Shown: positions 44,157 to 51,968 of the stretch, piece by piece
Layout of the letters: each line of letters starts with the position of its first letter
How positions within the stretch are numbered: position 1 is the first letter of the stretch
Assembly: GCF_004795055.1 (NCBI RefSeq)
Contig: NZ_SSBJ01000041.1
Span: 1-58,255 of the forward strand
Source: Streptomyces sp. A1136
GTDB lineage: Bacteria; Actinomycetota; Actinomycetes; Streptomycetales; Streptomycetaceae
Reading direction: 5' to 3'
Length of the DNA: 58,255 nt
Program-made: the position numbers and the translations under genes
The notes under the pieces: generated by a model
Database searches by the model: none
Seen by the model: only the letters and a program-made list of their open reading frames with translations
Told to the model about the DNA's origin: nothing

Positions 44157-45023
44157 TCAAGTGGCGGCGGTGAACACGCGCAGGTGCTCGCGGATGAAGT
44201 CGTGGAGCGTTCCCGCGGGGCGGTCGAGGACGGTCTCTATGGTGTCGTTGGGGGATTCCGGACGGGCAATGGCCAGTTGCTGGATCTCTACGACGTGGCT
44301 CGCGAGCCAGGGCGGCATATGTGCGGTCGACAACAGATGGCTGTAAAACTCGTTCGGTGTCAGGTCTATGTGTCGAACCGGGCGGCCGGTCAGCTCGCCG
44401 AGTAGACGGGCGAGCTCGGAGTGGCTCAGGGCCTGCGGGCCGGTCAGGGTGTACGTGGCACCGGCGAGGCCGGGATCGAGAAGGGCCTCTGCGGCCACGT
44501 CGGCGATGTCCCGGACGTCTATGTAGTTGCAGGGCGCGTCGCGCATCGCCCCGATGAGTACGCCCTCGGCGACTGACGGGGCGTTCAGGAGCAGCTTTTG
44601 CATGAAGGCGTACGGTCGGAGCAACGTAGCCGTCATGCCTGTTGCCGCCAGGTGTTCCTCGACCCGCCAGTGCCCGCGCGAGATGGCCACGGGTGAGGCC
44701 GGCTCGGCTGCGGGGGCGGAGAGTTTGACTACGTGCTGGACGCCGCACAGGGCCGCGGCGTCTATTGCGTTGATCTCCAGCTCGGCTTGACGCGGGCTGT
44801 TGGCCATGGCGAGGAAGAGCTGTGTCGATCCCTTGAGGGCGTCGCGGAGTGTGCGCGGATCTGCGGCGTCCGCGCCGACGATCTCGACCGGGGTTCTCGC
44901 GTCAGTGACGGCGCGCAGTGTGTCGGGAGTACGGCTGATGGCCCGGCAGGGGACATCGAGTTCGGTCAGCCGGCGGAGCAGCGCGCCGCCGGTGGTGCCG
45001 GTTGCACCCATGATGGTGATCAC
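44157..45023 (-). CDS. NmrA-like NAD(P)H-binding atypical SDR
   Basis: A 288-aa atypical SDR. The dinucleotide motif IMGATGTTGGALLRRL sits at the very N-terminus, followed by AISRTPDTL, VEIVGADAADPRTLRDAL, VKLSAPAAEP and LRPYAFMQKLL in the order of the NmrA/QOR2 subfamily. Members sense or use NADP(H); many are quinone reductases. GTG 45023 follows GAAAGG at 6 bases. It is the last gene of a minus-strand set beginning with a MarR regulator, so it may be induced by aromatic or electrophilic compounds. Confidence 0.9.
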   Translation of the reverse strand: MITIMGATGTTGGALLRRLTELDVPCRAISRTPDTLRAVTDARTPVEIVGADAADPRTLRDALKGSTQLFLAMANSPRQAELEINAIDAAALCGVQHVVKLSAPAAEPASPVAISRGHWRVEEHLAATGMTATLLRPYAFMQKLLLNAPSVAEGVLIGAMRDAPCNYIDVRDIADVAAEALLDPGLAGATYTLTGPQALSHSELARLLGELTGRPVRHIDLTPNEFYSHLLSTAHMPPWLASHVVEIQQLAIARPESPNDTIETVLDRPAGTLHDFIREHLRVFTAAT

Positions 45024-45075
45024 AGTGGGCCTTTCACGGTCGAGAAGTCTGGCGAACGGCTGGGGAGGGGCCGGG

Positions 45076-45531
45076 TCACGTCCGCTGCCGGGAGGTCGCA
45101 CCGTGCCACCGCCAGGTGACGATGGCGGCGGCCAGTGCGGCCGAGAGCGGCAGGTCGATCCGCAATCGCTGCAGCCATCCGGAGTCGGGTACCGGCGTGT
45201 GCGACGGCAGCCACTCGGATGCGAACCACCCGAGCGCGCCGGCGACTGAGGCCGCCGCGACGGTGAGTCCGAGGACGAGGGTCAGTCGCGGCGCCGAGGT
45301 CGTCCAGCGGCGTGGCCGTCGGTGCAGCCACGCGCCGACGAGGCCGGCCACGAGGGCCGACGTGGCCCCGATGGAGGTGATGGCGGCGATGGTGAGTTCG
45401 GGCTGCCCGGTGAGGACTCCGCCGAGCCCGGCGGTGAGGGAAGGGGCGAGGTAGGCGGCCGCGACTTCCTTCCGAAGGACGAAGGGGCGCGTGGTGGAAC
45501 CGGGTGCAGGGATTCCATGGGGAGGGCTCAC
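45076..45531 (-). CDS. Membrane protein between MarR and NmrA-like genes
   Basis: A 151-aa protein with four hydrophobic helices (AAAYLAPSLTAGLGGVL, ITSIGATSALVAGLVGAWL, LTLVLGLTVAAASVAGALGW, LPLSAALAAAIVTWRW) and a short basic C-terminus. GTG 45531 follows GAGGAG at 6 bases. It is 52 bases before the NmrA-like gene and 92 bases after the MarR gene, with a copy of the candidate MarR site immediately upstream. It is not a family I recognise. Confidence 0.7.
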   Translation of the reverse strand: MSPPHGIPAPGSTTRPFVLRKEVAAAYLAPSLTAGLGGVLTGQPELTIAAITSIGATSALVAGLVGAWLHRRPRRWTTSAPRLTLVLGLTVAAASVAGALGWFASEWLPSHTPVPDSGWLQRLRIDLPLSAALAAAIVTWRWHGATSRQRT

Positions 45532-45548
45532 GAGTCTCCTCGACAGTG

Positions 45549-45564
45549 ATTAGGAGGCTAACTA
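45549..45564 (-). promoter_or_regulatory. Candidate MarR operator upstream of the membrane protein gene
   Basis: ATTAGGAGGCTAACTA holds TTAG-N4-CTAA dyad symmetry and the octamer GCTAACTA (TAGTTAGC on the minus strand). The same octamer recurs in the MarR promoter at 46162-46169. Repeated sites in front of both transcripts fit control by the local MarR protein. Confidence 0.4.
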
Positions 45565-45623
45565 TTTGGGTGTGGTTGAAGCGCCACTCGACCGAGGCGA
45601 CCGTCTGGCGAAAATTGTGGGTA

Positions 45624-46145
45624 TCAGTCGGCGGTCAGCGCGCCGATCCGCCGGGTGATCCGCTCCAGGAGGTCCAGGAACAGCCCGCGCTCGTCGACGC
45701 TCAACCCGTCGACCAGAGCCTGGAGTCGCGCGAAGTGGTCCGCGGCCATGTCGCGCAGCCGCTGGGCGCCGCGCGCGGTGAGTACCACCACCGCGCCCCG
45801 CCCGTCCTCCGTGGAGGCGCGGCGAGCCACCAGACCCTCGCGCTCCAGCCCATTGACAAGGCCGGTCACGGTGGCGCGCGAGACGCCAAGGCTCCTCGCG
45901 AGGTGCGACGGCGACTTTTCTCCGTCGCTGTCCTCCAGGTCGACCAGCAGGCGGTAGCGCCCCGTCGACAGTCCGGAACGCGAGAAGTGTACTTCTGACG
46001 CCCGGTCCAGGCGTGCCCCGGCCGTCATCAGGCGCACGGCGACGAGTACCGCCTGCGGATCGGCGTCGATCCCGTATCGCGCGATCTGCTTCCGTGCCTG
46101 ATCGAGCGTGGGTGTAGCACCGGCCGCCGCGTTCTCGTCACTCAT
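45624..46145 (-). CDS. MarR-family transcriptional regulator
   Basis: A 173-aa winged-helix regulator. Helical N- and C-termini form the dimer; the DNA-binding part is SPSHLARSLGVSRATVTGLVNGLEREGLVARR, followed by the wing STEDGRGAVVVLTARG. The ending LDLLERITRRIGAL is the MarR closing helix. It probably represses its own gene and the membrane protein/NmrA genes until a ligand binds. The start codon lies seven bases after a -10 hexamer, so the mRNA is likely leaderless. Confidence 0.92.
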   Translation of the reverse strand: MSDENAAAGATPTLDQARKQIARYGIDADPQAVLVAVRLMTAGARLDRASEVHFSRSGLSTGRYRLLVDLEDSDGEKSPSHLARSLGVSRATVTGLVNGLEREGLVARRASTEDGRGAVVVLTARGAQRLRDMAADHFARLQALVDGLSVDERGLFLDLLERITRRIGALTAD

Positions 46146-46152
46146 GGAATGT

Positions 46153-46181
46153 AATATGGCAGCTAACTACTGGGGGGTCAA
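46153..46181 (-). promoter_or_regulatory. Candidate leaderless MarR promoter with embedded operator
   Basis: On the minus strand TTGACC (46176-46181), a 17-base spacer and CATATT (46153-46158) form a good promoter. The spacer contains TAGTTAGC (46162-46169). The ATG follows seven bases after the -10 box, as expected for a leaderless transcript. A repressor bound in the spacer would block transcription. Confidence 0.5.
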
Positions 46182-46209
46182 GATGTCGCGGCTGGCGGCG
46201 GCGCGGACG

Positions 46210-46878
46210 TCACGAGTTGCCTTCCACCGGTGGGGTGGGGGGTTCCAGTACGGCGTTGATGGTCAAGTCAACGGCCGCGACGGCGAGACCGAGCGTGTGG
46301 TTTGCCGCTCCCAGCACGGCTCCGCGGACCTCTTCGGCCAGTTCCGGCAAAGGATCGTCGAGGGCGGCGGCGATCGTCATGGAGACGGTGTGCCAGGTGT
46401 CGCCCTCATGCAGGGGCGAGAAACGGCAGCTGGCGGCCCGGGCTCCGGGGATGCTGTCGGCTGCCCGGCGCAGCACCTTTGCCGCAGTGCTTTCGGCGAT
46501 GCGCAGATTTCGCTCGGGGTCGTCGAGCAGCAGCATGGCGCCCAATCGTGTCTCGGCTCGCACGGCGTTGATGATCCGATCCACGAGCGTGTGGTCGTCA
46601 GGGCGATCCTCGGCGCGCAGAGCGCGAGTGGCGCGGTCCAGGGCTGCCAGCCCCTCGATGGCGTCTCGGCAAAAGGCGCAACCGGTGATGTGCGGGTCGA
46701 CTGCGGCGGTGGCGGGATCGCGGGCCTGCTCCCAGACACGGGCAAGTGGGCGCCCGCATGGCAGATGTTCGCCACCGAAGGCCAGGTCGGCGTCCGTTCC
46801 CGGGCGCGCCCTCGACCCGGGGCGGTCCGGGGACGCCTGGGCCTCACCAGGGGCGGGATGCGGGTCGTCTAGTGCCAT
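46210..46878 (-). CDS. Anti-sigma-like protein: zinc-finger motif fused to Asp23-like domain
   Basis: A 222-aa protein directly after and overlapping (10 bases) an ECF sigma gene. Residues about 50-80 contain HITGCAFCRDAIEGL, the HxxxCxxC zinc motif of ZAS-type anti-sigma factors. There is no membrane helix. From about 115 the sequence follows the Asp23/Gls24 pattern: LRIAESTAAKVLRRAADSIP, SMTIAAALDDPLPELAEEVR and TLGLAVAAVDLTINAV. Predicted role: bind the sigma factor and sense envelope state through interaction with the Asp23 proteins encoded divergently. The combination is inferred from sequence patterns. Confidence 0.75.
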   Translation of the reverse strand: MALDDPHPAPGEAQASPDRPGSRARPGTDADLAFGGEHLPCGRPLARVWEQARDPATAAVDPHITGCAFCRDAIEGLAALDRATRALRAEDRPDDHTLVDRIINAVRAETRLGAMLLLDDPERNLRIAESTAAKVLRRAADSIPGARAASCRFSPLHEGDTWHTVSMTIAAALDDPLPELAEEVRGAVLGAANHTLGLAVAAVDLTINAVLEPPTPPVEGNS

Positions 46879-47537
46879 GGGCGCATCGCCTCCATCAAGG
46901 CGCGTCGTGCGCGGAAAAGTCTGCCGCGCACGGTCTGTTCGCTGCTGCCCACCACGTGTGCGATCTCCGCGTAGGTCAGGCCGTGCAGCTCCCGCAGGAT
47001 CCAGCACGCCCGCAGCTCCGGGCCGAGTTCCCAGAGGGCGCGTGACAGGGCGGCTGCGGTGGCGTCCGACTCGGCAACTCGTGGCGGTGAGCTACCGGGG
47101 TCGGTGGTAGCGGGTTCGGGAACTGAGTCCAGGGGAAGCGGGCGCCGTAGACGTTGCATGTTGAAACAGCGGTTGGTGACGATACGGTACATCCAGGTGC
47201 CGAAAGAGGCATGCCGGTGGAATTCCGGCAGCTGTCGCCAAGCGCTGATGAAGGCGTCCTGTACGGCGTCCTCGGCATCCGCCGGATTGCCGAGCAGGCG
47301 CTGGGCGAGGGCCAGCAGTCGGCTGCCGTGCCGACGGACCAGAGTCGCGAAAGCGTCCTCGTCGCCTTCCCCGGCCCGTACGGTCAGCAGGGTGTCAGGA
47401 AGGTCGCCTTGGAGGTCTTGCCCTGTCGAAGGCATCTGACCTGCTGCGATTCCGCCCGCCGGCTGTGTGGTGGGCCGCGGGGCGAGAGCGGGCCCGCGCG
47501 GGTGGCGCGGGGGCGGGGGTCGGAACTGGTGGCGCAT
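46869..47537 (-). CDS. ECF-type RNA polymerase sigma factor
   Basis: A 222-aa sigma factor. Region 2 is AFATLVRRHGSRLLALAQRL, then AEDAVQDAFISAWRQL and GTWMYRIVTNRCFNMQR. Region 4 is LTYAEIAHVVGSSEQTVRGR, then LFRARRALME. The N-terminal 50 residues are Pro-rich and poorly structured. ATG 47537 is favoured by GGAGAGGG upstream; an internal ATG at 47435 would give a shorter protein and cannot be excluded. The gene is coupled to the anti-sigma-like gene and divergent from the Asp23 operon, its likely target. Confidence 0.92.
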   Translation of the reverse strand: MRHQFRPPPPRHPRGPALAPRPTTQPAGGIAAGQMPSTGQDLQGDLPDTLLTVRAGEGDEDAFATLVRRHGSRLLALAQRLLGNPADAEDAVQDAFISAWRQLPEFHRHASFGTWMYRIVTNRCFNMQRLRRPLPLDSVPEPATTDPGSSPPRVAESDATAAALSRALWELGPELRACWILRELHGLTYAEIAHVVGSSEQTVRGRLFRARRALMEAMRPWH

Positions 47538-47695
47538 CGCCCTCTCCGTCGCGAAGGGCTTTTGTGATCTTCTATCTATTTCTGATCATAAACGGCTTAC
47601 GAGACAAATGCGGCGTGAGGAACGCGTGAGTCGAGTGTCCAAGCAGTGGAGGGCACCACACCGGTGCCCGGACGGGACACCTGGGGAGGTTCCTC
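47538..47695. promoter_or_regulatory. Divergent promoter region of the envelope-stress module
   Basis: A 158-base intergenic segment with an unusually AT-rich core (47570-47610), including TTGTGATC, TATCTATT and a TGATC/GATCA dyad. A GGAAC at 47619 could be part of an ECF -35 element for the Asp23 operon, but no convincing CGTC-type -10 lies 16 bases on. Confidence 0.4.
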
Positions 47696-48178
47696 ATGTC
47701 GGACACCATCAACCCCGCCGCCGGTGGGGGAGAACTCGCGTCGAGTCCTACTCCGACCGGTCAGGCCGGCGCCGGAACGGCGCCCCAGTCTCGGGGCCGG
47801 ACGACCATATCGGACAGCGTGGTCGAGAAGATCGTAGGAATGGCAACCCGCGAGATTCCCGGCATCCACAGTCTCGGCGCCGGTATGGCCCGCACCATCG
47901 GCGCCGTGAAGGACATGGTTCCCGGGGGACGCAGCAGCGTCAGCCGGGGCGTGAAGGTGGAAGTGGGTGAACGGCAGACGGCCGTCGACCTGGACGTCGT
48001 CGTGGAGTACGGGGTGGCAATCGTGGACCTTGCGGGTGAGGTCCGCCGCAACGTCATCTCCGCCGTGGAACGCATGACCGGCCTGGAAGTCGTCGAGGTG
48101 AACATCACCGTCGACGACGTCCACCTGCCCGACGAGGAAGACGAAGACGAGGGCACGGAACCCACGCGCGTGCAGTGA
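47696..48178 (+). CDS. Asp23/Gls24-family envelope stress protein (first copy)
   Basis: A 160-aa protein. After a disordered Gly/Pro/Thr N-terminus (1-35) comes the Asp23 domain: TTISDSVVEKIVGMATREIP, then VKVEVGERQTAVDLDVVVEYG, VRRNVISAVERMTGLEVVEV and NITVDDVHL. An acidic tail EEDEDEGTEP follows. Asp23 proteins lie at the membrane through AmaP and help cells respond to envelope or alkaline stress. GGGAGG precedes ATG 47696. It is the first gene of a five-gene operon and has a shorter paralogue three genes on. Confidence 0.92.
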   Translation: MSDTINPAAGGGELASSPTPTGQAGAGTAPQSRGRTTISDSVVEKIVGMATREIPGIHSLGAGMARTIGAVKDMVPGGRSSVSRGVKVEVGERQTAVDLDVVVEYGVAIVDLAGEVRRNVISAVERMTGLEVVEVNITVDDVHLPDEEDEDEGTEPTRVQ

Positions 48179-48278
48179 CCCACACACGATCCGCGAGGGC
48201 ACGCCCCGGTCGCGATCCACGAGCGAAGCGATCCCTACACGGCAGAAGCACGTTATTGCGAAAGAGCAGGTGAGTGAG

Positions 48279-48455
48279 ATGAGCGCAGCGGCAGTGGGCC
48301 TGCTGGCCGGCATAGCTCTGGGATTCGCCGCATTCTTCGGCGGGTTCTGGGCCTTCCTCCTGGTGCTGGTCCTGGGCGCGGTCGGCCTGGTGCTCGGCCT
48401 CATGGCACAAGGCGACGTGCAATCGTCCGACTTCCGTCGCCGGGGTCGACAATGA
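48279..48455 (+). CDS. Small membrane protein, DUF2273-like
   Basis: A 58-aa two-helix hairpin: AAAVGLLAGIALGFAAFFGG and FWAFLLVLVLGAVGLVLGLM, with a short basic tail FRRRGRQ. Position (between two Asp23 genes) and form match the DUF2273 small integral membrane proteins of Asp23 operons. A GTG nine bases upstream is an alternative start. Its stop overlaps the next ATG (ATGA). Confidence 0.8.
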   Translation: MSAAAVGLLAGIALGFAAFFGGFWAFLLVLVLGAVGLVLGLMAQGDVQSSDFRRRGRQ

Positions 48456-48859
48456 CCTCGTATCCGGCCACCGGCCCGTCCGCGGGAGCGGCCGACGTCT
48501 CACCCGCGGCGGCGGTGCCCCCGGCGGAACGCGGCGCCACGGTCATCCCGGACAAGGTCGTGGCCCGCATCGCGGCCAGGGCCGCACGAGAGGCGCTGAC
48601 CGGGGAAGCGGCGGCGTCACCCGAGCGCGGCAGTCTGGGTACTCCGAGCGCTTCGGTCACCACCGGGAACGGCACGGTGCGACTGAGCCTCTCCATGAGC
48701 CTGCCCTATCCCACGGACCTCGCCTCCGCCTCTCGCCGTGTGCAGCAATACGTCGGCGAGAGGGTCACCCGACTGACCGGGATGAAGGTCACCGAGGTCT
48801 CTGTGGTCATCGAGCAACTCGTCGCCTCCGGTGGCCCTCGGCAAGGTCGTGTGCAGTGA
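48452..48859 (+). CDS. Asp23/Gls24-family protein (second copy)
   Basis: A 135-aa Asp23-like protein. A Pro/Ala linker (1-28) precedes ATVIPDKVVARIAARAAREA, a variable loop, TVRLSLSMSLPYPTDLASAS, RRVQQYVGERVTRLTGMKV and TEVSVVIEQLV. It is shorter than the first copy and has no acidic tail, so the two may form a hetero-oligomer. It is coupled to the upstream small membrane protein by a 4-base overlap. Confidence 0.85.
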   Translation: MTSYPATGPSAGAADVSPAAAVPPAERGATVIPDKVVARIAARAAREALTGEAAASPERGSLGTPSASVTTGNGTVRLSLSMSLPYPTDLASASRRVQQYVGERVTRLTGMKVTEVSVVIEQLVASGGPRQGRVQ

Positions 48860-48899
48860 GCGGCCGGATGCGGCATCTCCCATCGGAAGGAGAGCCGGC

Positions 48900-49568
48900 A
48901 TGAAGCGGGATCTCGATCAGCCGGTCCGGACGGAGCAGTCGGGCACAGCCGATGGCGACACCTCCGGCGCGGTCGGGCGACCGCCCGGGCATGCTCCCGG
49001 CCGGGGGCAGCCGGCAGGTGGCGTCGTCCGCGGGCACCGACCGTGGTCCGCCCGCCGGATCCCGGCCGCGTTGATAGCCTTGGTCGTCGCAGCCGCCGCC
49101 GTGTTGCTCTTGGTGGACGTCGTCAGGGTCCGCGTCGGCCGGTCCGCCGCGGCCTGGCGCACGAGCCTCGCTCAAGAGCTGGCCACCCGCCCTGCGGACG
49201 ACGTCTGGATGCGGATCGGCGCAGCCGTCGTCGCCCTGCTAGGGCTCTGGCTCATCGTGCTGGCCCTCACCCCGGGCCTGCGCCGCCGGCTGCCGCTCAA
49301 GACTTCCGACGCCGACGTACGCGCCGTTCTCGACCGCGGAGCCGCAACTCTCTTCCTCCGCGATGCCGCCCTGCGCGTCCCCGGCGTCAGCGGTGCGACG
49401 ATCCACCTCGGTAGACGCCGCCTCGCAGCCCGAGCGGACGTACGGTTCCGTGATCCGAGCGAGGTGAGGGCCGATGTGTCGACCGCCCTGCGGGAACAAC
49501 TCGACCGGCTCGCCCTCGCCCACCCTCCCAACCGGATCTCCGTCCGGGCACGTCCCCACCGAAAGTGA
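48900..49568 (+). CDS. DUF6286 membrane protein
   Basis: A 222-aa protein. The long disordered N-terminus (1-50) is followed by two helices (IPAALIALVVAAAAVLLLVD and IGAAVVALLGLWLIVLAL). A C-terminal alpha/beta domain begins LPLKTSDADVRAVLDRGAAT and continues through VPGVSGATIHLGRRRLAARA, DVRFRD and REQLDRLALAHPPNRISVR. This is the DUF6286 arrangement seen in actinobacterial Asp23 operons. Strong GGAAGGAG site. It is probably a membrane partner of the Asp23 proteins. Confidence 0.85.
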   Translation: MKRDLDQPVRTEQSGTADGDTSGAVGRPPGHAPGRGQPAGGVVRGHRPWSARRIPAALIALVVAAAAVLLLVDVVRVRVGRSAAAWRTSLAQELATRPADDVWMRIGAAVVALLGLWLIVLALTPGLRRRLPLKTSDADVRAVLDRGAATLFLRDAALRVPGVSGATIHLGRRRLAARADVRFRDPSEVRADVSTALREQLDRLALAHPPNRISVRARPHRK

Positions 49569-49613
49569 CGTGCCCGCACACCCTTGCCGACGACACAGCA
49601 CAGGACGGCTCCC

Positions 49614-50222
49614 ATGAAGAGGCAATCGGTGATCAACCGGATTCTTCTGGGCCTGGCAGGCCTGGTCCTGCTCGGTTCAGGGCTCCTGGTCCTCGCGGGC
49701 GGCTTCAACCTCTACGAGCGCCGGCACGTCACGCCCCCCGACGGCTGGCCGTTGACCACTCCCGGCGCCGTCGTGATGAGCGACGGCACCCGTACCCGCT
49801 GGACGGACCAAGGCTGGTGGTGGCCGGTGGTCATCGCGGTCTTGGTCGTCGTCATCCTGCTGGCCTTGTGGTGGCTGCTGGCCCAACTGCGCCGGACCCA
49901 CCCGGGCCGGCTGCGAGTGGGACGACCGTCGACGCCGGCGGACGGGGTCGAACTGAAAGAGCGCGCCCTTGGTGACGCCATGGCCGCCGACGCACGCGGC
50001 CAAGCCGGCATCAAGCAAGCCACGGCGCACATGCTCGGCACGGCACGCCACCCGGAAGCCCACCTCGACGTCACCCTTGCCCCAAACAGCAACCCGGCCG
50101 AGGTCCTCCAGGCGCTGTGCGACGGCCCGCTGACCCGAGCCCGTCAGTCCACGGGCGACAGCAATCTCCCCCTCCAAGCGAACTTGCGTACCGCCGGGCA
50201 CAAGCCGCATCGCACGGAATAG
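49614..50222 (+). CDS. AmaP-like alkaline shock membrane anchor
   Basis: A 202-aa protein with two membrane helices (ILLGLAGLVLLGSGLLVLAGG near 10-30; VVIAVLVVVILLALWWLLA near 80-100) enclosing an external loop with WPLTTPGAVVMSDGTRTRWT. A cytosolic C-terminal domain (ELKERALGDAMAADARGQ, LDVTLAPNSNPAEVLQAL) follows. AmaP proteins tether Asp23 to the membrane, and the position at the end of the operon agrees. A hairpin about 95 bases later probably ends the transcript. Confidence 0.85.
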   Translation: MKRQSVINRILLGLAGLVLLGSGLLVLAGGFNLYERRHVTPPDGWPLTTPGAVVMSDGTRTRWTDQGWWWPVVIAVLVVVILLALWWLLAQLRRTHPGRLRVGRPSTPADGVELKERALGDAMAADARGQAGIKQATAHMLGTARHPEAHLDVTLAPNSNPAEVLQALCDGPLTRARQSTGDSNLPLQANLRTAGHKPHRTE

Positions 50223-50317
50223 CGCGGAATAACACGGGAAGGTGGTGACAGCCCATGGCCCGGGTGATCTCGGGGATGAAAGCCGTCACCCGTGGCGCGC
50301 AGGGGGCACCCATAGGT

Positions 50318-50348
50318 GCCGTGCCCGGTCCGTGTGGCCGGGCACGGC
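50318..50348 (+). terminator. Likely terminator of the Asp23 operon
   Basis: GCCGTGCCCGG (50318-50328), 9-base loop, CCGGGCACGGC (50338-50348): an 11-bp perfect stem. A smaller GGCACC-CATA-GGTGCC stem (50305-50320) overlaps its left arm, so alternative pairing is possible. Confidence 0.6.
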
Positions 50349-50349
50349 T

Positions 50350-50433
50350 GACGACCTCGCAGTCGACGACGACGCGGCGGAGATCCCGCGGACCATGAGC
50401 GAGCACCAGGTCCGCCGACTGCCCGTACGACCG
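50350..50433 (+). pseudogene. CBS-domain remnant
   Basis: The frame reads DDLAVDDDAAEIPRTMSEHQ, then VRRLPV, the second half of a CBS module (usual form: A-A-x-x-M-x-E-H-x-V-R-R-L-P-V). The sequence loses family character on both sides, so only about 28 codons remain. Confidence 0.35.
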
Positions 50434-50985
50434 GCGCGGGCCCCTTCGGCCTGCCTCCGCGCCACGTGTACCGGATGGCGGGTGGCCGAAGCCCGGGCAC
50501 GACTTCTGACAACACGGTCCGCTGGGCCAGGGGATGACGAGGCGGCCACCTGGTCTCCTCGACCTACGCTGAGAGACGTGGCCCACGGCGTAGGTGGTCG
50601 TAGGGGGCGCCTTCGGTCAGCCTGCGTTTCCGCGCCGGCGACCATCGTCGCGGACACACTCGACCCGCTGGGCGACCGCGAAGCCGGTGGAGCCTCCACG
50701 GTGTCGGCTGTCGGCCACGCCGGCCCCGGCTCGGGCGGTCAGGTGACCCGCGAGGCGATCACGGTAAAGCTGCGCGGTCATCGCGCTGCCCGCCCCCTGG
50801 CCGGCCCGGCATCGATTGAGCGCGTCTGACGGGACCGGATCCGCTCCCGGAAGCTCGGCGCGTCAGGGGAGGGGTGCATCCCGCGACTTTCAACGAGCCG
50901 GAGCGCCAAGACCGCCGTCCTTCCCGTGAGGGGGGAGCCGGCCGGTGCGTGCCCGCGGGGTGAGGCCGGGATCGTTGAAGGGGGT

Positions 50986-51435
50986 ATGAACGAAGTCGCC
51001 GACCTGACTGACCACGAATGGGATGCCGTGCGTGCCCTGGTGCCCCGGTGTGGGCCTGGGGGGCCTGACTACCGGGCCATCGTCAACGGCATCCTGTGGC
51101 AGCAACATGGTGGCCGCCGGTGGCACGACCTACCCGCCCGCTACGGTCCATGGCACCGCTGCGCCGAACGCTTGCGCCTGTGGAACCTCGACGGCACCTG
51201 GCAGCGAATCCTTGCCGCCCTCGCCGCCGGCCGGCCGGCCGCCAGCGCCATCGTCCCCATGGAAAACACCGAGGACGCGGGGGAGGGTAGCGCGCCGACG
51301 ATTGGAACACTCCCTGGCTCCCATGACGGGTCGGCGCTCTCGACCGGGACCGGCGAGAAGTTGGCCGAGCCCGACACCCAGGGCGGGCCGTCGGCTCCGG
51401 CAGTACTCGTGAGAAGACGGGTGTCGTCGTACTGA
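50986..51435 (+). CDS. IS5-type DUF4096 domain protein without catalytic domain
   Basis: A 149-aa ORF with a GGGGGT site before ATG 50986. Residues 1-85 are the DUF4096 N-terminal domain of IS5 transposases: LTDHEWDAVRALVP, YRAIVNGILWQQHGGRRWHD, LPARYGPWHRCAERLRLWNL and DGTWQRILAAL. Instead of the DDE domain the frame continues with an unrelated Ser/Thr/Gly-rich tail. It is either a truncated transposase remnant or a domesticated DNA-binding domain. Intact codon use in the domain suggests the truncation is recent or selected. Confidence 0.65.
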   Translation: MNEVADLTDHEWDAVRALVPRCGPGGPDYRAIVNGILWQQHGGRRWHDLPARYGPWHRCAERLRLWNLDGTWQRILAALAAGRPAASAIVPMENTEDAGEGSAPTIGTLPGSHDGSALSTGTGEKLAEPDTQGGPSAPAVLVRRRVSSY

Positions 51436-51530
51436 CCGACTCCGGTGCCGCGGAGAGCGTCACCGCCCTGCCGGGGTGGAGTGACCCCGCCGCGGGAGTC
51501 TCGACGTCCTCGACAACGGCGGAACGGCCC

Positions 51531-51869
51531 CTACGCGGAGTCCGGGAGGAGATGCTTGGTGCCCCATTCCCCGAGGGACTCAAGCGCCTCGTTCAGCTCC
51601 CGGCCGAGCGGGGTCAGGGAGTACTCCACACGGGGCGGGACCTCGTCGTACACCTCGCGGTGGACTATGCCGTCCGTCTCCAGCTCGCGCAGCTGCGCTG
51701 CGAGGACCTTCTCCGAGACACCGGGGACCAGTCGGCGCAGTTCCCCGAAGCGGCGGCCCGGACGCTGCTCCAGTTCCCACAGGATCGAGACCTTCCACTT
51801 GCCGTCGATCACCGACATCGCCGCGGCGATCCCGCAGTGGTCCGCGCCCGGCCTCCGCGTCAGCGCCAT
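51531..51869 (-). CDS. HxlR-family transcriptional regulator
   Basis: A 112-aa winged-helix protein with the HxlR pattern: AAMSVIDGKWKVSILWELEQ, RRFGELRRLVPGVSEKVLAA and QLRELETDGIVHREVYDEVP, ending YSLTPLGRELNEALESLGEW. These regulators sense aldehydes, quinones or redox changes, sometimes through Cys; here one Cys (ADHCGIAA) lies just before the domain. ATG 51869 is favoured; GTG 51878 is possible. It is divergent from the imine-reductase-like gene, its probable target. Confidence 0.92.
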   Translation of the reverse strand: MALTRRPGADHCGIAAAMSVIDGKWKVSILWELEQRPGRRFGELRRLVPGVSEKVLAAQLRELETDGIVHREVYDEVPPRVEYSLTPLGRELNEALESLGEWGTKHLLPDSA

Positions 51870-51968
51870 CCCGCCCACCCCTTCCCACCTGCTCGCTCAC
51901 CTCGGGGTAATCACCCACTCCTAGGTGCGTACTTGAGCATCCGTCAGCCTGCCACCAGGCTAAACGGC

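Larger units (their letters stand above)
50223..50985. other. Gene-poor region after the envelope-stress operon
   Basis: It contains the terminator at 50318-50348 and a CBS-domain-like relic at 50350-50433. The remaining plus-strand frame to 50829 has mixed quality and no family resemblance. Confidence 0.45.
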
